Part shown: positions 50,418-58,975 of the stretch, one piece after another
Layout of the letters: the number at the start of each line of letters is the position of its first letter
Numbering within the stretch: the first letter of the stretch is position 1
Source: Ottowia sp.
Lineage (GTDB): Bacteria > Pseudomonadota > Gammaproteobacteria > Burkholderiales > Burkholderiaceae_C
Assembly (NCBI RefSeq): GCF_016703145.1
Contig: NZ_JADJCO010000005.1
Coordinates: 1,266,510 to 1,330,509, forward strand
Reading direction: 5' to 3'
DNA: 64,000 nt
Translations under genes and position numbers: made by a program
The notes under the pieces: generated by a model
What the model was told of the DNA's origin: nothing
The model's input: the letters and a program-made list of their open reading frames with translations, nothing else
The model's database searches: none

Positions 50418-50431
50418 CGGCTGGATACCCT

Positions 50432-51037
50432 TCAGGCGGCGGCCGGCGCGGGCCGCCAGTCCAGCGCCCATGTCCCGCTCATCACATTCTGCAGCCACAG
50501 CGCCCCGACCAGGGTCTTGGCGTCGGTCACCTGGCCGTCGCGGCACCAGTCCTGCAGTTGCGCGGGCGTGGCGCTGAAGACCTCCAGGAACTCGCCCTCG
50601 TCCAGGCGCCGTTCGCCGGCCGTGAGGCCGCGCGCGAACCAGACCTCGATCACCTCGGTCGAGTACGCGACCACGGGATGCAGCACGCCGGCGTGCGCCC
50701 ATTCGCGGGCGGTGTAGCCGGTTTCCTCGCGCAGCTCGCGCTGGGCGCAGGCCAGCGGGTCCTCGCCCGGGTCGAGCTTGCCGGCGGGAAATTCGATCAG
50801 GGTGCCCCGCACCGGGTAGCGGTACTGGCGTTCCAGCACCAGGCGCGTGGCGCCGTCCGCACCTTCGAGCAGCGGCACGACCATCACCGCGCCGGGATGC
50901 ACCACGTACTCGCGCTGGGCCAGACCGCCGTCGGGCAGCCGCACCTGGTCGCGAAAGGCGTGCAGGAAGCCGCCCTTGAACAGCTCCTCGCCCTGAACGC
51001 GGTGCTCGGTCAGGTCAATGACGGGCCTAGGCGCCAC
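50432..51037 (-). CDS. NUDIX hydrolase (ADP-ribose pyrophosphatase-like)
   Basis: A 201-residue NUDIX protein with the Nudix box GKLDPGEDPLACAQRELREE followed by TGY, and preceding IEFPA. The N-terminal VMVVPLLEG and RQYRYPVRG blocks resemble ADP-ribose pyrophosphatases. The start overlaps the end of the DUF2818 gene by 11 bp, placing it in the 3' tail of the nuo operon. Activity on ADP-ribose or another nucleoside diphosphate derivative is inferred. Confidence 0.9.
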   Translation of the reverse strand: MAPRPVIDLTEHRVQGEELFKGGFLHAFRDQVRLPDGGLAQREYVVHPGAVMVVPLLEGADGATRLVLERQYRYPVRGTLIEFPAGKLDPGEDPLACAQRELREETGYTAREWAHAGVLHPVVAYSTEVIEVWFARGLTAGERRLDEGEFLEVFSATPAQLQDWCRDGQVTDAKTLVGALWLQNVMSGTWALDWRPAPAAA

Positions 51038-51332
51038 GCCGCACCAAGTAACGGTAGACGAAGCCTGGAAATGCCAGGGTCAGGAACAGCGCAGCCGTGA
51101 TCGCATAGAACTCCCAGCCTTGGCCGTGGATCTGGCCCGCGCCCTTCTCCAGTGCCAGGCCGATGCCGCCGACCAGGAAGTACCACACCACCAGTTCGGC
51201 CAGGCGCCAAGCCAGCGACTTGTGCATGCCGCGCAGCGGCATCACGGTCATCAACCGCTGGTTGACGAATGGCAGGTTGGCCGCGACGGCGGCCAGAACG
51301 ATCAGCAGCCAGATGCCGGCGGCCTGGGACAT
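51027..51332 (-). CDS. DUF2818 family membrane protein
   Basis: A 101-residue protein starting at the ATG that overlaps the nuoN stop (TGATG). It has three hydrophobic segments (IWLLIVLAAVAANLPFV, LAELVVWYFLVGGIGLAL and YAITAALFLTLAFPGFV). It matches DUF2818, which in Burkholderiales usually follows nuoN. A complex I accessory role is a reasonable guess from conserved position only. Confidence 0.88.
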   Translation of the reverse strand: MSQAAGIWLLIVLAAVAANLPFVNQRLMTVMPLRGMHKSLAWRLAELVVWYFLVGGIGLALEKGAGQIHGQGWEFYAITAALFLTLAFPGFVYRYLVRRGA

Positions 51333-52819
51333 CAGGTCGCGAGCATCTGCACGATGGCCTGGGCGCACAAGGTCATCAGTGCGCCCGGCACGATGCCCAG
51401 CACCAGCACCAGCGCCCCGTTGAGGGACAGCACGGCACGCATGTCCAACGGCGCCGAGATGGACGAGGTGCTGGTGGGCTCATCGAAGTACATCACCTTG
51501 ACCACGCGCAGGTAGTAGAACGCGCCAATCAGCGACATCACCACCGCGAAGACCGCCAAGCCGATATAGGCCGGCAGATTGGTGCTCACCAGCGCCTGCA
51601 GCACCGACAGCTTGGCCTGGAAGCCCACCAGCGGCGGAATGCCGGCCAACGAGAACAGGCACACGGCCATGATGCCAGCGTAGAGCGGGCTGCGCTGGTT
51701 CAGGCCGGCGAAGTCGGCGATGTCGTCGCTCTCGAAGCCCTCGCGCGACAGTAGCATGATCACGCCGAAGCTGGCCAGCGTGGTGAGCACGTAGGTGACG
51801 ATGTAGAACATGGCGGAGCTGTAGGCGTTGGCGGCCGACAGCGCGTTGCCGTTGACCACACCGGCCATCAGGCCCAGCAGCACGAAGCCCATCTGGGCGA
51901 TGGTCGAGTAGGCCAGCATGCGCTTCAGGTTGGTCTGCGCGATGGCGGCCAGGTTGCCGATGAGGAGCGAGGCGATGGCCATCAGGCCCAGCATCTGCTG
52001 CCAGTCGATGGCCAGCGGCAGCAGGCCTTCCACCAGCAGGCGGATCGCCATCGAGAACGCCGCCAGCTTGGGCGCGGCCCCCAGCATCAACGTGACCGCC
52101 GTGGGCGCGCCATGGTAAACGTCGGGAATCCACATGTGAAAAGGCGCGGCGCCGAACTTGAATGCGACGCCCGCGACCACGAACACCAGGCCGAACACCA
52201 GCACCTGGTGCTTGATCTGCCCCGAGGCGATGGCCTTGAAGACGCCGGCGATGTCCAGCGTGCCCGTGGCGCCGTAGAGCATCGACAGGCCGTAGAGCAG
52301 GAAACCCGAGGCCATGGCGCCCAGCACGAAGTACTTCATCGCGGCCTCGACCGAGGTGGTGTGGTCGCGCCGCAGGGCCACCAGCGCATAGCTGGCCAGC
52401 GTCAGGCATTCCAGGCCCAGGTACAGGACGATGAAGTTGCCCGCCGAGATCATGACGAAGACGCCCAGCAGGGACAGCAGGCCCAGGACGAACCATTCAC
52501 CGCCGCGCAGCATGCCGCGATCGGCCACGTAGGAGCGGCCATAAACGAAGGTCACCAGCACGGCCAGCGCGGCAAAGCACTTGAGCCAGTTGGCCATGGG
52601 ATCACTGACCACGAGGCCGTCGAAGCCGTACACGGTCTGGCCGCTACTGGCGTACAGGCCCGACAGCACGGCCAGCACCAGCAGCGTCAGCACGGACAGG
52701 ATGTAGGCCACGGGGCGCCCGAGGCGCTTGTCCAGCAAGTCGAGGAGCGCGATGACGCACGCCATGACCAAGAGCACCAGCTCCGGGTAGATGGCCATCC
52801 AACTGAATCTGTCAATCAT
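51332..52819 (-). CDS. nuoN: NADH-quinone oxidoreductase subunit N
   Basis: A 495-residue antiporter-like membrane subunit of complex I. Family blocks are LECLTLASYALVALRRDHTT, FKFGAAPFHMWIPDVYHGAP and LLAYSTIAQMGFVLLGLMAG-like sequence (MLAYSTIAQMGFVLLG) with the proton-path lysines. It lies 12 bp after nuoM and overlaps the DUF2818 gene. Confidence 0.96.
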   Translation of the reverse strand: MIDRFSWMAIYPELVLLVMACVIALLDLLDKRLGRPVAYILSVLTLLVLAVLSGLYASSGQTVYGFDGLVVSDPMANWLKCFAALAVLVTFVYGRSYVADRGMLRGGEWFVLGLLSLLGVFVMISAGNFIVLYLGLECLTLASYALVALRRDHTTSVEAAMKYFVLGAMASGFLLYGLSMLYGATGTLDIAGVFKAIASGQIKHQVLVFGLVFVVAGVAFKFGAAPFHMWIPDVYHGAPTAVTLMLGAAPKLAAFSMAIRLLVEGLLPLAIDWQQMLGLMAIASLLIGNLAAIAQTNLKRMLAYSTIAQMGFVLLGLMAGVVNGNALSAANAYSSAMFYIVTYVLTTLASFGVIMLLSREGFESDDIADFAGLNQRSPLYAGIMAVCLFSLAGIPPLVGFQAKLSVLQALVSTNLPAYIGLAVFAVVMSLIGAFYYLRVVKVMYFDEPTSTSSISAPLDMRAVLSLNGALVLVLGIVPGALMTLCAQAIVQMLAT

Positions 52820-52831
52820 TCTTGCGGGTCC

Positions 52832-54307
52832 TCAGTTCAGCTTGGATGCCGCCACGTGCTGCAGCAGGCTGGCCACCGACGCATCCATCACGTCGGTGAA
52901 CGGCTTGGGATACAGGCCCATCCACAGCACGGCGACGGCGAGCAGCGCCAGCATCAGGAACTCGCGCCCGTTGATGTCGGAGAGCTGGCGCACGTCGTCG
53001 TTGACCATGGGGCCGAAATACACGCGCTTGAACATCCACAAGGTGTAGGAAGCCCCGGAGATGAGCGCGGTGGCGGCCAGCAGGCCAAGCCAGAAATTGG
53101 CCTTGACGGTCGCCAGGATCACCATCCATTCGCCCACGAAGCCGGCCGTGCCCGGCAAACCGCAGTTGGCCATGGCAAACAGCAGTGCGAACACCGTGAA
53201 GCGCGGCATGGTGTTGACCACGCCGCCGTAGCTAGCGATCTCACGCGAATGCACACGGTCGTACAGCACGCCGATGCACAGGAACATGGCGCTCGACACG
53301 AAACCGTGCGCGATCATCTGCACGATGCCGCCCGACACGCCCAGGTCGTTGAAGACGAAGAAGCCCAGCGTGACGAAGCCCATGTGCGCCACCGACGAGT
53401 AGGCGACCAGCTTCTTCATGTCCTGCTGCACCAGCGCCACCAGGCCCACATAGACCACCGCGATCAGCGACAGCGCGATCATCAGCCACGCCCATTCGCG
53501 CGAGGCATCGGGCAGGATCGGCATCGAGAAGCGCAGGAAACCGTAGGCGCCCAGCTTCAACATGATGGCGGCCAGCACGGCCGAGCCGCCCGTGGGCGCC
53601 TCGACGTGCACGTCGGGCAGCCAGGTGTGGACCGGCCACATCGGCACCTTGACAGCGAACGCCGCGAGCATGGCGAAGAACAGCAGCGTCTGCGCCGTGC
53701 CGGACAGCGGCAGGCTGTGCCAGGCCAGGATGTCGAAGCTGCCGCCCGAACGGGTGTACAGGTAGATGAAGGCCACCAGCATCAGCAGCGAGCCCAGCAG
53801 CGTGTAGAGAAAGAACTTGAACGCCGCGTAGATCTTGTTGGGCCCGCCCCAGATGCCGATGATCAGGTACATCGGGATCAGCGTGGCCTCGAAGAACACG
53901 TAGAACAGCACGCCATCGAGCGCCGCGAACACGCCGATCATCAGGCCGGACAGGATCAGGAAGGCCGCCATGTACTGGTTGACCTTGCGCTGGATCACCT
54001 CCCAGCCGGCGATCACGACGATGATGGTGATGAAGGCCGTGAGCAGCACGAACCACAGCGAAATGCCGTCCACGCCCAGGTGGTAGTTGACGTTAAAGCG
54101 CTCGATCCAAGGCGCTTTCTCCACGAACTGCATCTCGGCCGTGCCGAGCTTGAAGCCGCCGTAGATCGGCAGCGTGACGAGAAAACTGATCACCGACCCG
54201 ACGAGTGCCAACCAGCGCACGAGCGGCGCCTGACTCTCACGGCCCAGTGCCAGCAGCACGGCGCCGAACAGAATCGGCGTCCAGATGGCAAGGCTCAACC
54301 AACCCAT
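52832..54307 (-). CDS. nuoM: NADH-quinone oxidoreductase subunit M
   Basis: A 491-residue antiporter-like subunit. YHLGVDGISLWFVLLTAFIT, FYVFFEATLIPMYLIIGIWG (with the key Glu), AFAVKVPMWPVHTWLPDVHV and LVAYSSVAHMGFVTLGFFVF are diagnostic. It pumps protons in the distal membrane arm together with NuoL and NuoN. Gaps to nuoL and nuoN are 21 and 12 bp. Confidence 0.97.
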   Translation of the reverse strand: MGWLSLAIWTPILFGAVLLALGRESQAPLVRWLALVGSVISFLVTLPIYGGFKLGTAEMQFVEKAPWIERFNVNYHLGVDGISLWFVLLTAFITIIVVIAGWEVIQRKVNQYMAAFLILSGLMIGVFAALDGVLFYVFFEATLIPMYLIIGIWGGPNKIYAAFKFFLYTLLGSLLMLVAFIYLYTRSGGSFDILAWHSLPLSGTAQTLLFFAMLAAFAVKVPMWPVHTWLPDVHVEAPTGGSAVLAAIMLKLGAYGFLRFSMPILPDASREWAWLMIALSLIAVVYVGLVALVQQDMKKLVAYSSVAHMGFVTLGFFVFNDLGVSGGIVQMIAHGFVSSAMFLCIGVLYDRVHSREIASYGGVVNTMPRFTVFALLFAMANCGLPGTAGFVGEWMVILATVKANFWLGLLAATALISGASYTLWMFKRVYFGPMVNDDVRQLSDINGREFLMLALLAVAVLWMGLYPKPFTDVMDASVASLLQHVAASKLN

Positions 54308-54328
54308 GTCGTTATCCCGCTCTTCCTC

Positions 54329-56353
54329 TTACTTGTTGAGCCAGACGAAGTACGTCATCAGCACGAAGATCCCCAGAATCATCACCAGGGCGTAGTGATA
54401 GAGGTAGCCGGACTGGAGCCAGCGCGCCACGCCCGACACCCAGCCCACCAGCTTCCAGGATCCGTTGACCACGACGCCGTCGATCAGCGCCCGGTCGCCG
54501 CCCTTCCACAGGCCGGTGCCCAACATGCGGGCACCGCGAGCGATGACGTTCTCGTTGAACCAGTCCATGTAGTACTTGTTCTCCAGCAGCGTGTGGACGG
54601 GCTGAAACGCGCGTTTGATCGCCGCAGGCAGCGCGGGATTGATCATGTACATGTAGTACGCCGTGGCCACCCCCGCCAGCGCCAGCCAGAACGGCAGGGC
54701 CTGGAAGCCATGGAGCGCCATAGGCAGCCAGCCATGGATGGCCTCGGCCAGTTCGGCCATGGCCGGGTGGCGCGCGGCATCGACGTGGATGACACCCTTG
54801 AAGAAGTCGCCGAACAACATGGGCATCAGCGTCATGGCGCCGATCACGACCGACGGGATCGCCAGCAGCGTCAGCGGCACCCAAACGACCCAGGGCGACT
54901 CGTGGGGCTTGGCGTCATGGCCATGGCCGTGCCCGTGGTCGTCGCCATGGTGGTGCGCGTCCGGGTTCTGGTCGTAGCGCTCTTGGCCATGGAACACCAG
55001 GAAGTACAGGCGGAACGAATAGAACGCCGTCACGAACACGCCTGCCAGCACGGCGAAGTAGGCAAAGCCCGCGGCCGGCAGATGGCTGGCATGAACCGCC
55101 TCGATGATCGCGTCCTTGGAATAGAAGCCCGAGAAGAACGGCGTGCCGATCAGCGCCAGCGATCCCAGCAGGAACGTGATCCACGTGATCGGCATGTACT
55201 TGCGCAAGCCGCCCATCCAGCGGATGTCCTGGTTGTGGTGCACGCCCATGATGACCGAGCCCGCTGCCAGGAACAGCAAGGCCTTGAAGAAGGCATGCGT
55301 CATCAGGTGGAAGACGGCCACCGAGTAGGCGGATGCCCCCAGCGCCACCGTCATGTAGCCGAGCTGCGACAGCGTGGAATAGGCCACCACGCGCTTGATG
55401 TCGTTCTGGATGATGCCCAGGAAACCCATGAACAGCGCCGTGATGGAGCCAATGACGAGGATGAAGTTGAGCGCGGCGTCCGACAGCTCGAACAGCGGCG
55501 ACATGCGCGCGACCATGAAGATGCCGGCCGTCACCATGGTCGCCGCGTGGATCAGCGCCGAGATGGGCGTCGGGCCTTCCATCGAGTCAGGCAGCCACAC
55601 GTGCAGCGGGAACTGCGCCGACTTGCCCATGGCGCCGATGAACAGGCAGATGCAGATCACGCTGATCAACAGCCAATCCGTGCCGGGAAAAACCATCGTC
55701 GAGATCTGGCCGGCCTTGGCGAAGGTTTCGCCATAGCTCAGCGTGCCGGCGTAGGCGGCGATCAGGCCGATGCCCAGGATGAAGCCGAAGTCACCCACCC
55801 GGTTGACCAGAAAGGCCTTCATGTTGGCGAAGATCGCCGTCGGCTTGTTGTACCAGAAGCCGATCAGCAGGTAGGACACCAGGCCCACCGCCTCCCAGCC
55901 GAAGAACAGCTGCAGGAAGTTGTTGCTCATGACGAGCATCAGCATGGAGAAGGTGAACAGCGAGATGTAGGAGAAGAAACGGTCGTAGCCCGCGTCCTCC
56001 TCCATGTAGCCGATGGTGTAGATGTGCACCATCAGCGACACGAAAGTCACCACGCACATCATCATGGCGGTGAGCCCGTCGACGAGGAAACCGACCTCCA
56101 TCTTCAGGCCGCCGACCACCATCCACTCGTAGATGGTGGCATCGAAGCGGGCGCCGTCCATGGCCACGCTTTTCAGCGTCAGCGCCGACAGCACGAAGGC
56201 GACGAACACGCCCAGGATCGTGACCGAGTGTGACGCCGCGCGGCCGATGCGATTGCCGCCGAAGGTCGTCCCGAGGATCCCCGCCAGCACGGAGCCGGCC
56301 AGCGGTGCCAGCGGAACGGCCAGCAGGGTTGCAGCAGAAAGGGTCTGGCTCAT
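54329..56353 (-). CDS. nuoL: NADH-quinone oxidoreductase subunit L
   Basis: A 674-residue subunit with the antiporter fold plus the C-terminal lateral helix. VGLVSYLLIGFWYNKPTAIF, FIGAMGKSAQFPLHVWLPDS, MEGPTPISALIHAATMVTAG and VVAYSTLSQLGYMTVALGAS are typical. A histidine-rich loop (DAHHHGDDHGHGHGHDAKPH) lies near residue 470, between the transmembrane part and the traverse helix. Such loops are seen in related NuoL proteins and may bind metal. Confidence 0.97.
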   Translation of the reverse strand: MSQTLSAATLLAVPLAPLAGSVLAGILGTTFGGNRIGRAASHSVTILGVFVAFVLSALTLKSVAMDGARFDATIYEWMVVGGLKMEVGFLVDGLTAMMMCVVTFVSLMVHIYTIGYMEEDAGYDRFFSYISLFTFSMLMLVMSNNFLQLFFGWEAVGLVSYLLIGFWYNKPTAIFANMKAFLVNRVGDFGFILGIGLIAAYAGTLSYGETFAKAGQISTMVFPGTDWLLISVICICLFIGAMGKSAQFPLHVWLPDSMEGPTPISALIHAATMVTAGIFMVARMSPLFELSDAALNFILVIGSITALFMGFLGIIQNDIKRVVAYSTLSQLGYMTVALGASAYSVAVFHLMTHAFFKALLFLAAGSVIMGVHHNQDIRWMGGLRKYMPITWITFLLGSLALIGTPFFSGFYSKDAIIEAVHASHLPAAGFAYFAVLAGVFVTAFYSFRLYFLVFHGQERYDQNPDAHHHGDDHGHGHGHDAKPHESPWVVWVPLTLLAIPSVVIGAMTLMPMLFGDFFKGVIHVDAARHPAMAELAEAIHGWLPMALHGFQALPFWLALAGVATAYYMYMINPALPAAIKRAFQPVHTLLENKYYMDWFNENVIARGARMLGTGLWKGGDRALIDGVVVNGSWKLVGWVSGVARWLQSGYLYHYALVMILGIFVLMTYFVWLNK

Positions 56354-56361
56354 GGGTTCCG

Positions 56362-56670
56362 TTAGCCCTTCAGCGAATTGAGTTCGTCCACGTTGATGCT
56401 GGACTTGTTGCGGAACAGCAGCACGAGGATCGCCAAGCCGATCGCGGATTCGGCGGCGGCCACGGTCAGGATGAAGAACACGAACACCTGCCCGTGCATG
56501 TCGCCCAGGTAGTGCGAGAAGGCCACGAAGTTCATGTTGATGGCCAGCAGCATCAATTCGATCGCCATCAGCAGCACGATCAGGTTCTTGCGGTTCAGGA
56601 AGATGCCCACCACGGCCAGTGCGAACAGGATCGCCCGCAGGGTCAGGTAGTGCGCGAGGGTCAGGGTCAT
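56362..56670 (-). CDS. nuoK: NADH-quinone oxidoreductase subunit K
   Basis: A 102-residue, three-helix subunit. GIFLNRKNLIVLLMAIELML holds the conserved membrane glutamate, and VAAAESAIGLAILVLLFRNK the second one. Both are part of the proton path. The start overlaps nuoJ by 4 bp (ATGA). Confidence 0.97.
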   Translation of the reverse strand: MTLTLAHYLTLRAILFALAVVGIFLNRKNLIVLLMAIELMLLAINMNFVAFSHYLGDMHGQVFVFFILTVAAAESAIGLAILVLLFRNKSSINVDELNSLKG

Positions 56671-57344
56671 TTCTTGGCCTCCTCCACGGTGGCGGCGCCG
56701 GTCGCGGACGCCTCAGCGGCCGGAGCGGCGCGCGTGATGGCGAGCTTCACGACCTCGACGCGGTCACGCGCTTTCACGCGCACCTGCTCGGACGGATCGA
56801 TCTTCTTGCTGTCCTTGCGCTCGCGCAGCGTCAGGGCGATCGCGGAAATCATCGCCACCAGCAGGATTACGGCGGCGATTTCCAGCGGATACAGGTACTT
56901 GGTGTAGAGCAGCGTGCCCAGCGCCTTGGTGTTCGAGTACTGCACCACTTGGCCCGCCGCGTTGGTGACCGTCTCCGGCACCACCGGCGCCTCGCCCGCC
57001 CGGAAGCCACCGAACAGCACCACGGCCATGTCCAGCGAGATCAGGGCACCGATCGCCAGCGCCAACGGAAAGTGGCGCCAGAAGCCCTGCCGCAGGCTGT
57101 CGATGTGGATGTCGAGCATCATCACGACGAACAGGAACAGCACCATCACCGCGCCCAGGTAGACCAGCACCAGTGTGACCGCCAAGAACTCGGCCTTGAG
57201 CAGCAGCCAGATCCCAGCAGCCTGCGAGAAGGCCAGCATGAGGAACAGGACCGCATGCACGGGGTTGCGCGCCGTGATCACCCTGAATGCCGCGAACAGC
57301 ATCACCAGGGAGAACACGTAGAAGAAGCCGGTCTGGACGTCCAT
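56667..57344 (-). CDS. nuoJ: NADH-quinone oxidoreductase subunit J
   Basis: A 225-residue subunit with five membrane helices (FYVFSLVMLFAAFRVITARN, VLVYLGAVMVLFLFVVMMLD). The C-terminal tail of about 50 residues is charged and Ala-rich, longer than in E. coli. It lies 29 bp after nuoI and overlaps nuoK. Confidence 0.96.
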   Translation of the reverse strand: MDVQTGFFYVFSLVMLFAAFRVITARNPVHAVLFLMLAFSQAAGIWLLLKAEFLAVTLVLVYLGAVMVLFLFVVMMLDIHIDSLRQGFWRHFPLALAIGALISLDMAVVLFGGFRAGEAPVVPETVTNAAGQVVQYSNTKALGTLLYTKYLYPLEIAAVILLVAMISAIALTLRERKDSKKIDPSEQVRVKARDRVEVVKLAITRAAPAAEASATGAATVEEAKK

Positions 57345-57373
57345 GAATCTTTATCGGCAGTGCAAGCCCGCGT

Positions 57374-57883
57374 TCAGCGGTACTTGGCGTCCGCCGCCTT
57401 GGCTGCGGCGATTTCGGGTTCGTAGCGGTCGCCCACGGCCAGCAGCATGTCCTTGGTGAAGTACAGATCGCCGCGCTTCTCGCCGTGGTATTCGAGGATG
57501 TGGGTCTCGACGATGGAGTCCACCGGGCAGCTTTCCTCGCAGAAGCCGCAGAAGATGCACTTGGTCAGGTCGATGTCGTAGCGCGTGGTGCGGCGGGAGC
57601 CGTCGGCTCGCTCGCCGGCCTCGATGGTGATGGCCAAAGCCGGACACACGGCTTCGCACAACTTGCAGGCAATGCAGCGCTCCTCGCCATTCTCATAGCG
57701 GCGCAGGGCGTGCAGGCCGCGAAAGCGCGCCGACAAGGGCGTTTTCTCCTCCGGGAACTGAATCGTGACCTTGCGGCTGAACGCGTAACGGCCAGTCAGG
57801 GCCATGCCCTTGAACAGTTCCACGAGCATGAAGCTCTTGAAGAAATCGCGGATCGAAAAAGGTGAAGCAGCAACGGAAGCCAT
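57374..57883 (-). CDS. nuoI: NADH-quinone oxidoreductase subunit I
   Basis: A 169-residue subunit carrying clusters N6a and N6b. The two [4Fe-4S] motifs are CIACKLCEAVCPALAI and CIFCGFCEESCPVDSI. The N-terminal FFKSFMLVELFKGMALTGRY forms the amphipathic membrane-contact helix. It hands electrons from NuoG toward NuoB. It starts 15 bp after the nuoH stop. Confidence 0.97.
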   Translation of the reverse strand: MASVAASPFSIRDFFKSFMLVELFKGMALTGRYAFSRKVTIQFPEEKTPLSARFRGLHALRRYENGEERCIACKLCEAVCPALAITIEAGERADGSRRTTRYDIDLTKCIFCGFCEESCPVDSIVETHILEYHGEKRGDLYFTKDMLLAVGDRYEPEIAAAKAADAKYR

Positions 57884-57898
57884 GACTTGTCCTGCCCT

Positions 57899-58975
57899 TC
57901 AATGCCAGATGTTCCAGGGGCTGAGCAGCCAGCCCCCGACGATGACCAGCCAGACCAGCGTGACCGGAATGAATATCTTCCAGCCGAGGCGCATGATCTG
58001 GTCGTAGCGAAAGCGCGGGAAGGTGGCGCGGATCCAGATGAACATGGACACCACCACGAAGGTCTTCAGGCCCAGCCAGATCCACCCCGGGATGAAGCCC
58101 AGCGCCTCGAAGGGCGGCAACCAGCCGCCGAGGAACATCAGCACCCCCAGAATGGACACCAGCCACATGCTGGCGTACTCCGCCAGGAAGAAGATGGCGA
58201 AACCCATGCCCGAGTACTCGACCATGTGGCCGGCCACGATCTCGGCCTCGCCCTCGACCACGTCGAAGGGATGGCGGTTGGTCTCCGCCACGCCGGAAAT
58301 CAGGTAGACCAGAAAGATCGGCAGCAGCGGCAGCCAGTTCCAGGAAAGGAAAGCGAGGCCCTTGCCCGCGGCCATGCCCTTGGCCTGCCCCATCACGATG
58401 TCAGTGAGGTTCATGCTCCCGGACACCATCAGCACCACCAGGAAGCAGAAGCCCATGGCGATCTCGTAGCTCACCATCTGCGCCGAGGCGCGCAGCGCGC
58501 CGAGGAAGGCGTATTTCGAGTTGGATGCCCAGCCGGCGATGATGACGCCGTACACCTCGATCGAAGTGATTGCCATCACCACCAGCAGACCGGCATTGAC
58601 GTTGGACAGCGCCGTCTCGGGCCCGAACGGAATCACCACCCAGGCAGCCAGCGCCGGCATGATGGCCATGAGCGGCCCCAGGAAGAACAGGCCCTTGGCC
58701 GCCGCCGTGGGCTGGATGATCTCCTTGGTCAGGAGCTTGACCGCATCGGCGATCGGCTGCAGCAGGCCCCAGGGACCGGTGCGGTTGGGGCCATGGCGCA
58801 CCTGCATGAAGCCCAGCAGCTTGCGCTCCCAGAGCGTCAGGTAAGCCACCGCGCCCATCAGAGGCAGCAGCACCACCACGATCTTGATCAGGTTCCAGAC
58901 CACCGGCCAAACGATGCCTGACCACCACGTGCCCGCGAACAGGTGCAATCCGAAGTTGTAGATCGCGTCGATCAT
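57899..58975 (-). CDS. nuoH: NADH-quinone oxidoreductase subunit H
   Basis: A 358-residue membrane subunit at the quinone site. I start at the ATG complementary to 58973-58975 (MIDAIYNFGLHLFAGTWWSG), which overlaps the true nuoG stop as ATGA. LWERKLLGFMQVRHGPNRTG, WASNSKYAFLGALRASAQMV, YEIAMGFC and ETNRHPFDVVEGEAEIVAGH are conserved. Because nuoG is frameshifted, the open frame appears to run through from nuoG into nuoH; this is not a true fusion. Confidence 0.96.
   Translation of the reverse strand: MIDAIYNFGLHLFAGTWWSGIVWPVVWNLIKIVVVLLPLMGAVAYLTLWERKLLGFMQVRHGPNRTGPWGLLQPIADAVKLLTKEIIQPTAAAKGLFFLGPLMAIMPALAAWVVIPFGPETALSNVNAGLLVVMAITSIEVYGVIIAGWASNSKYAFLGALRASAQMVSYEIAMGFCFLVVLMVSGSMNLTDIVMGQAKGMAAGKGLAFLSWNWLPLLPIFLVYLISGVAETNRHPFDVVEGEAEIVAGHMVEYSGMGFAIFFLAEYASMWLVSILGVLMFLGGWLPPFEALGFIPGWIWLGLKTFVVVSMFIWIRATFPRFRYDQIMRLGWKIFIPVTLVWLVIVGGWLLSPWNIWH

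Noticed and set aside
52112..56233. A 1373-codon plus-strand open frame across nuoN-nuoL
   Set aside because: Its product is a His/Gln/Arg/Asp-rich shadow of the nuo genes with no recognisable domain.
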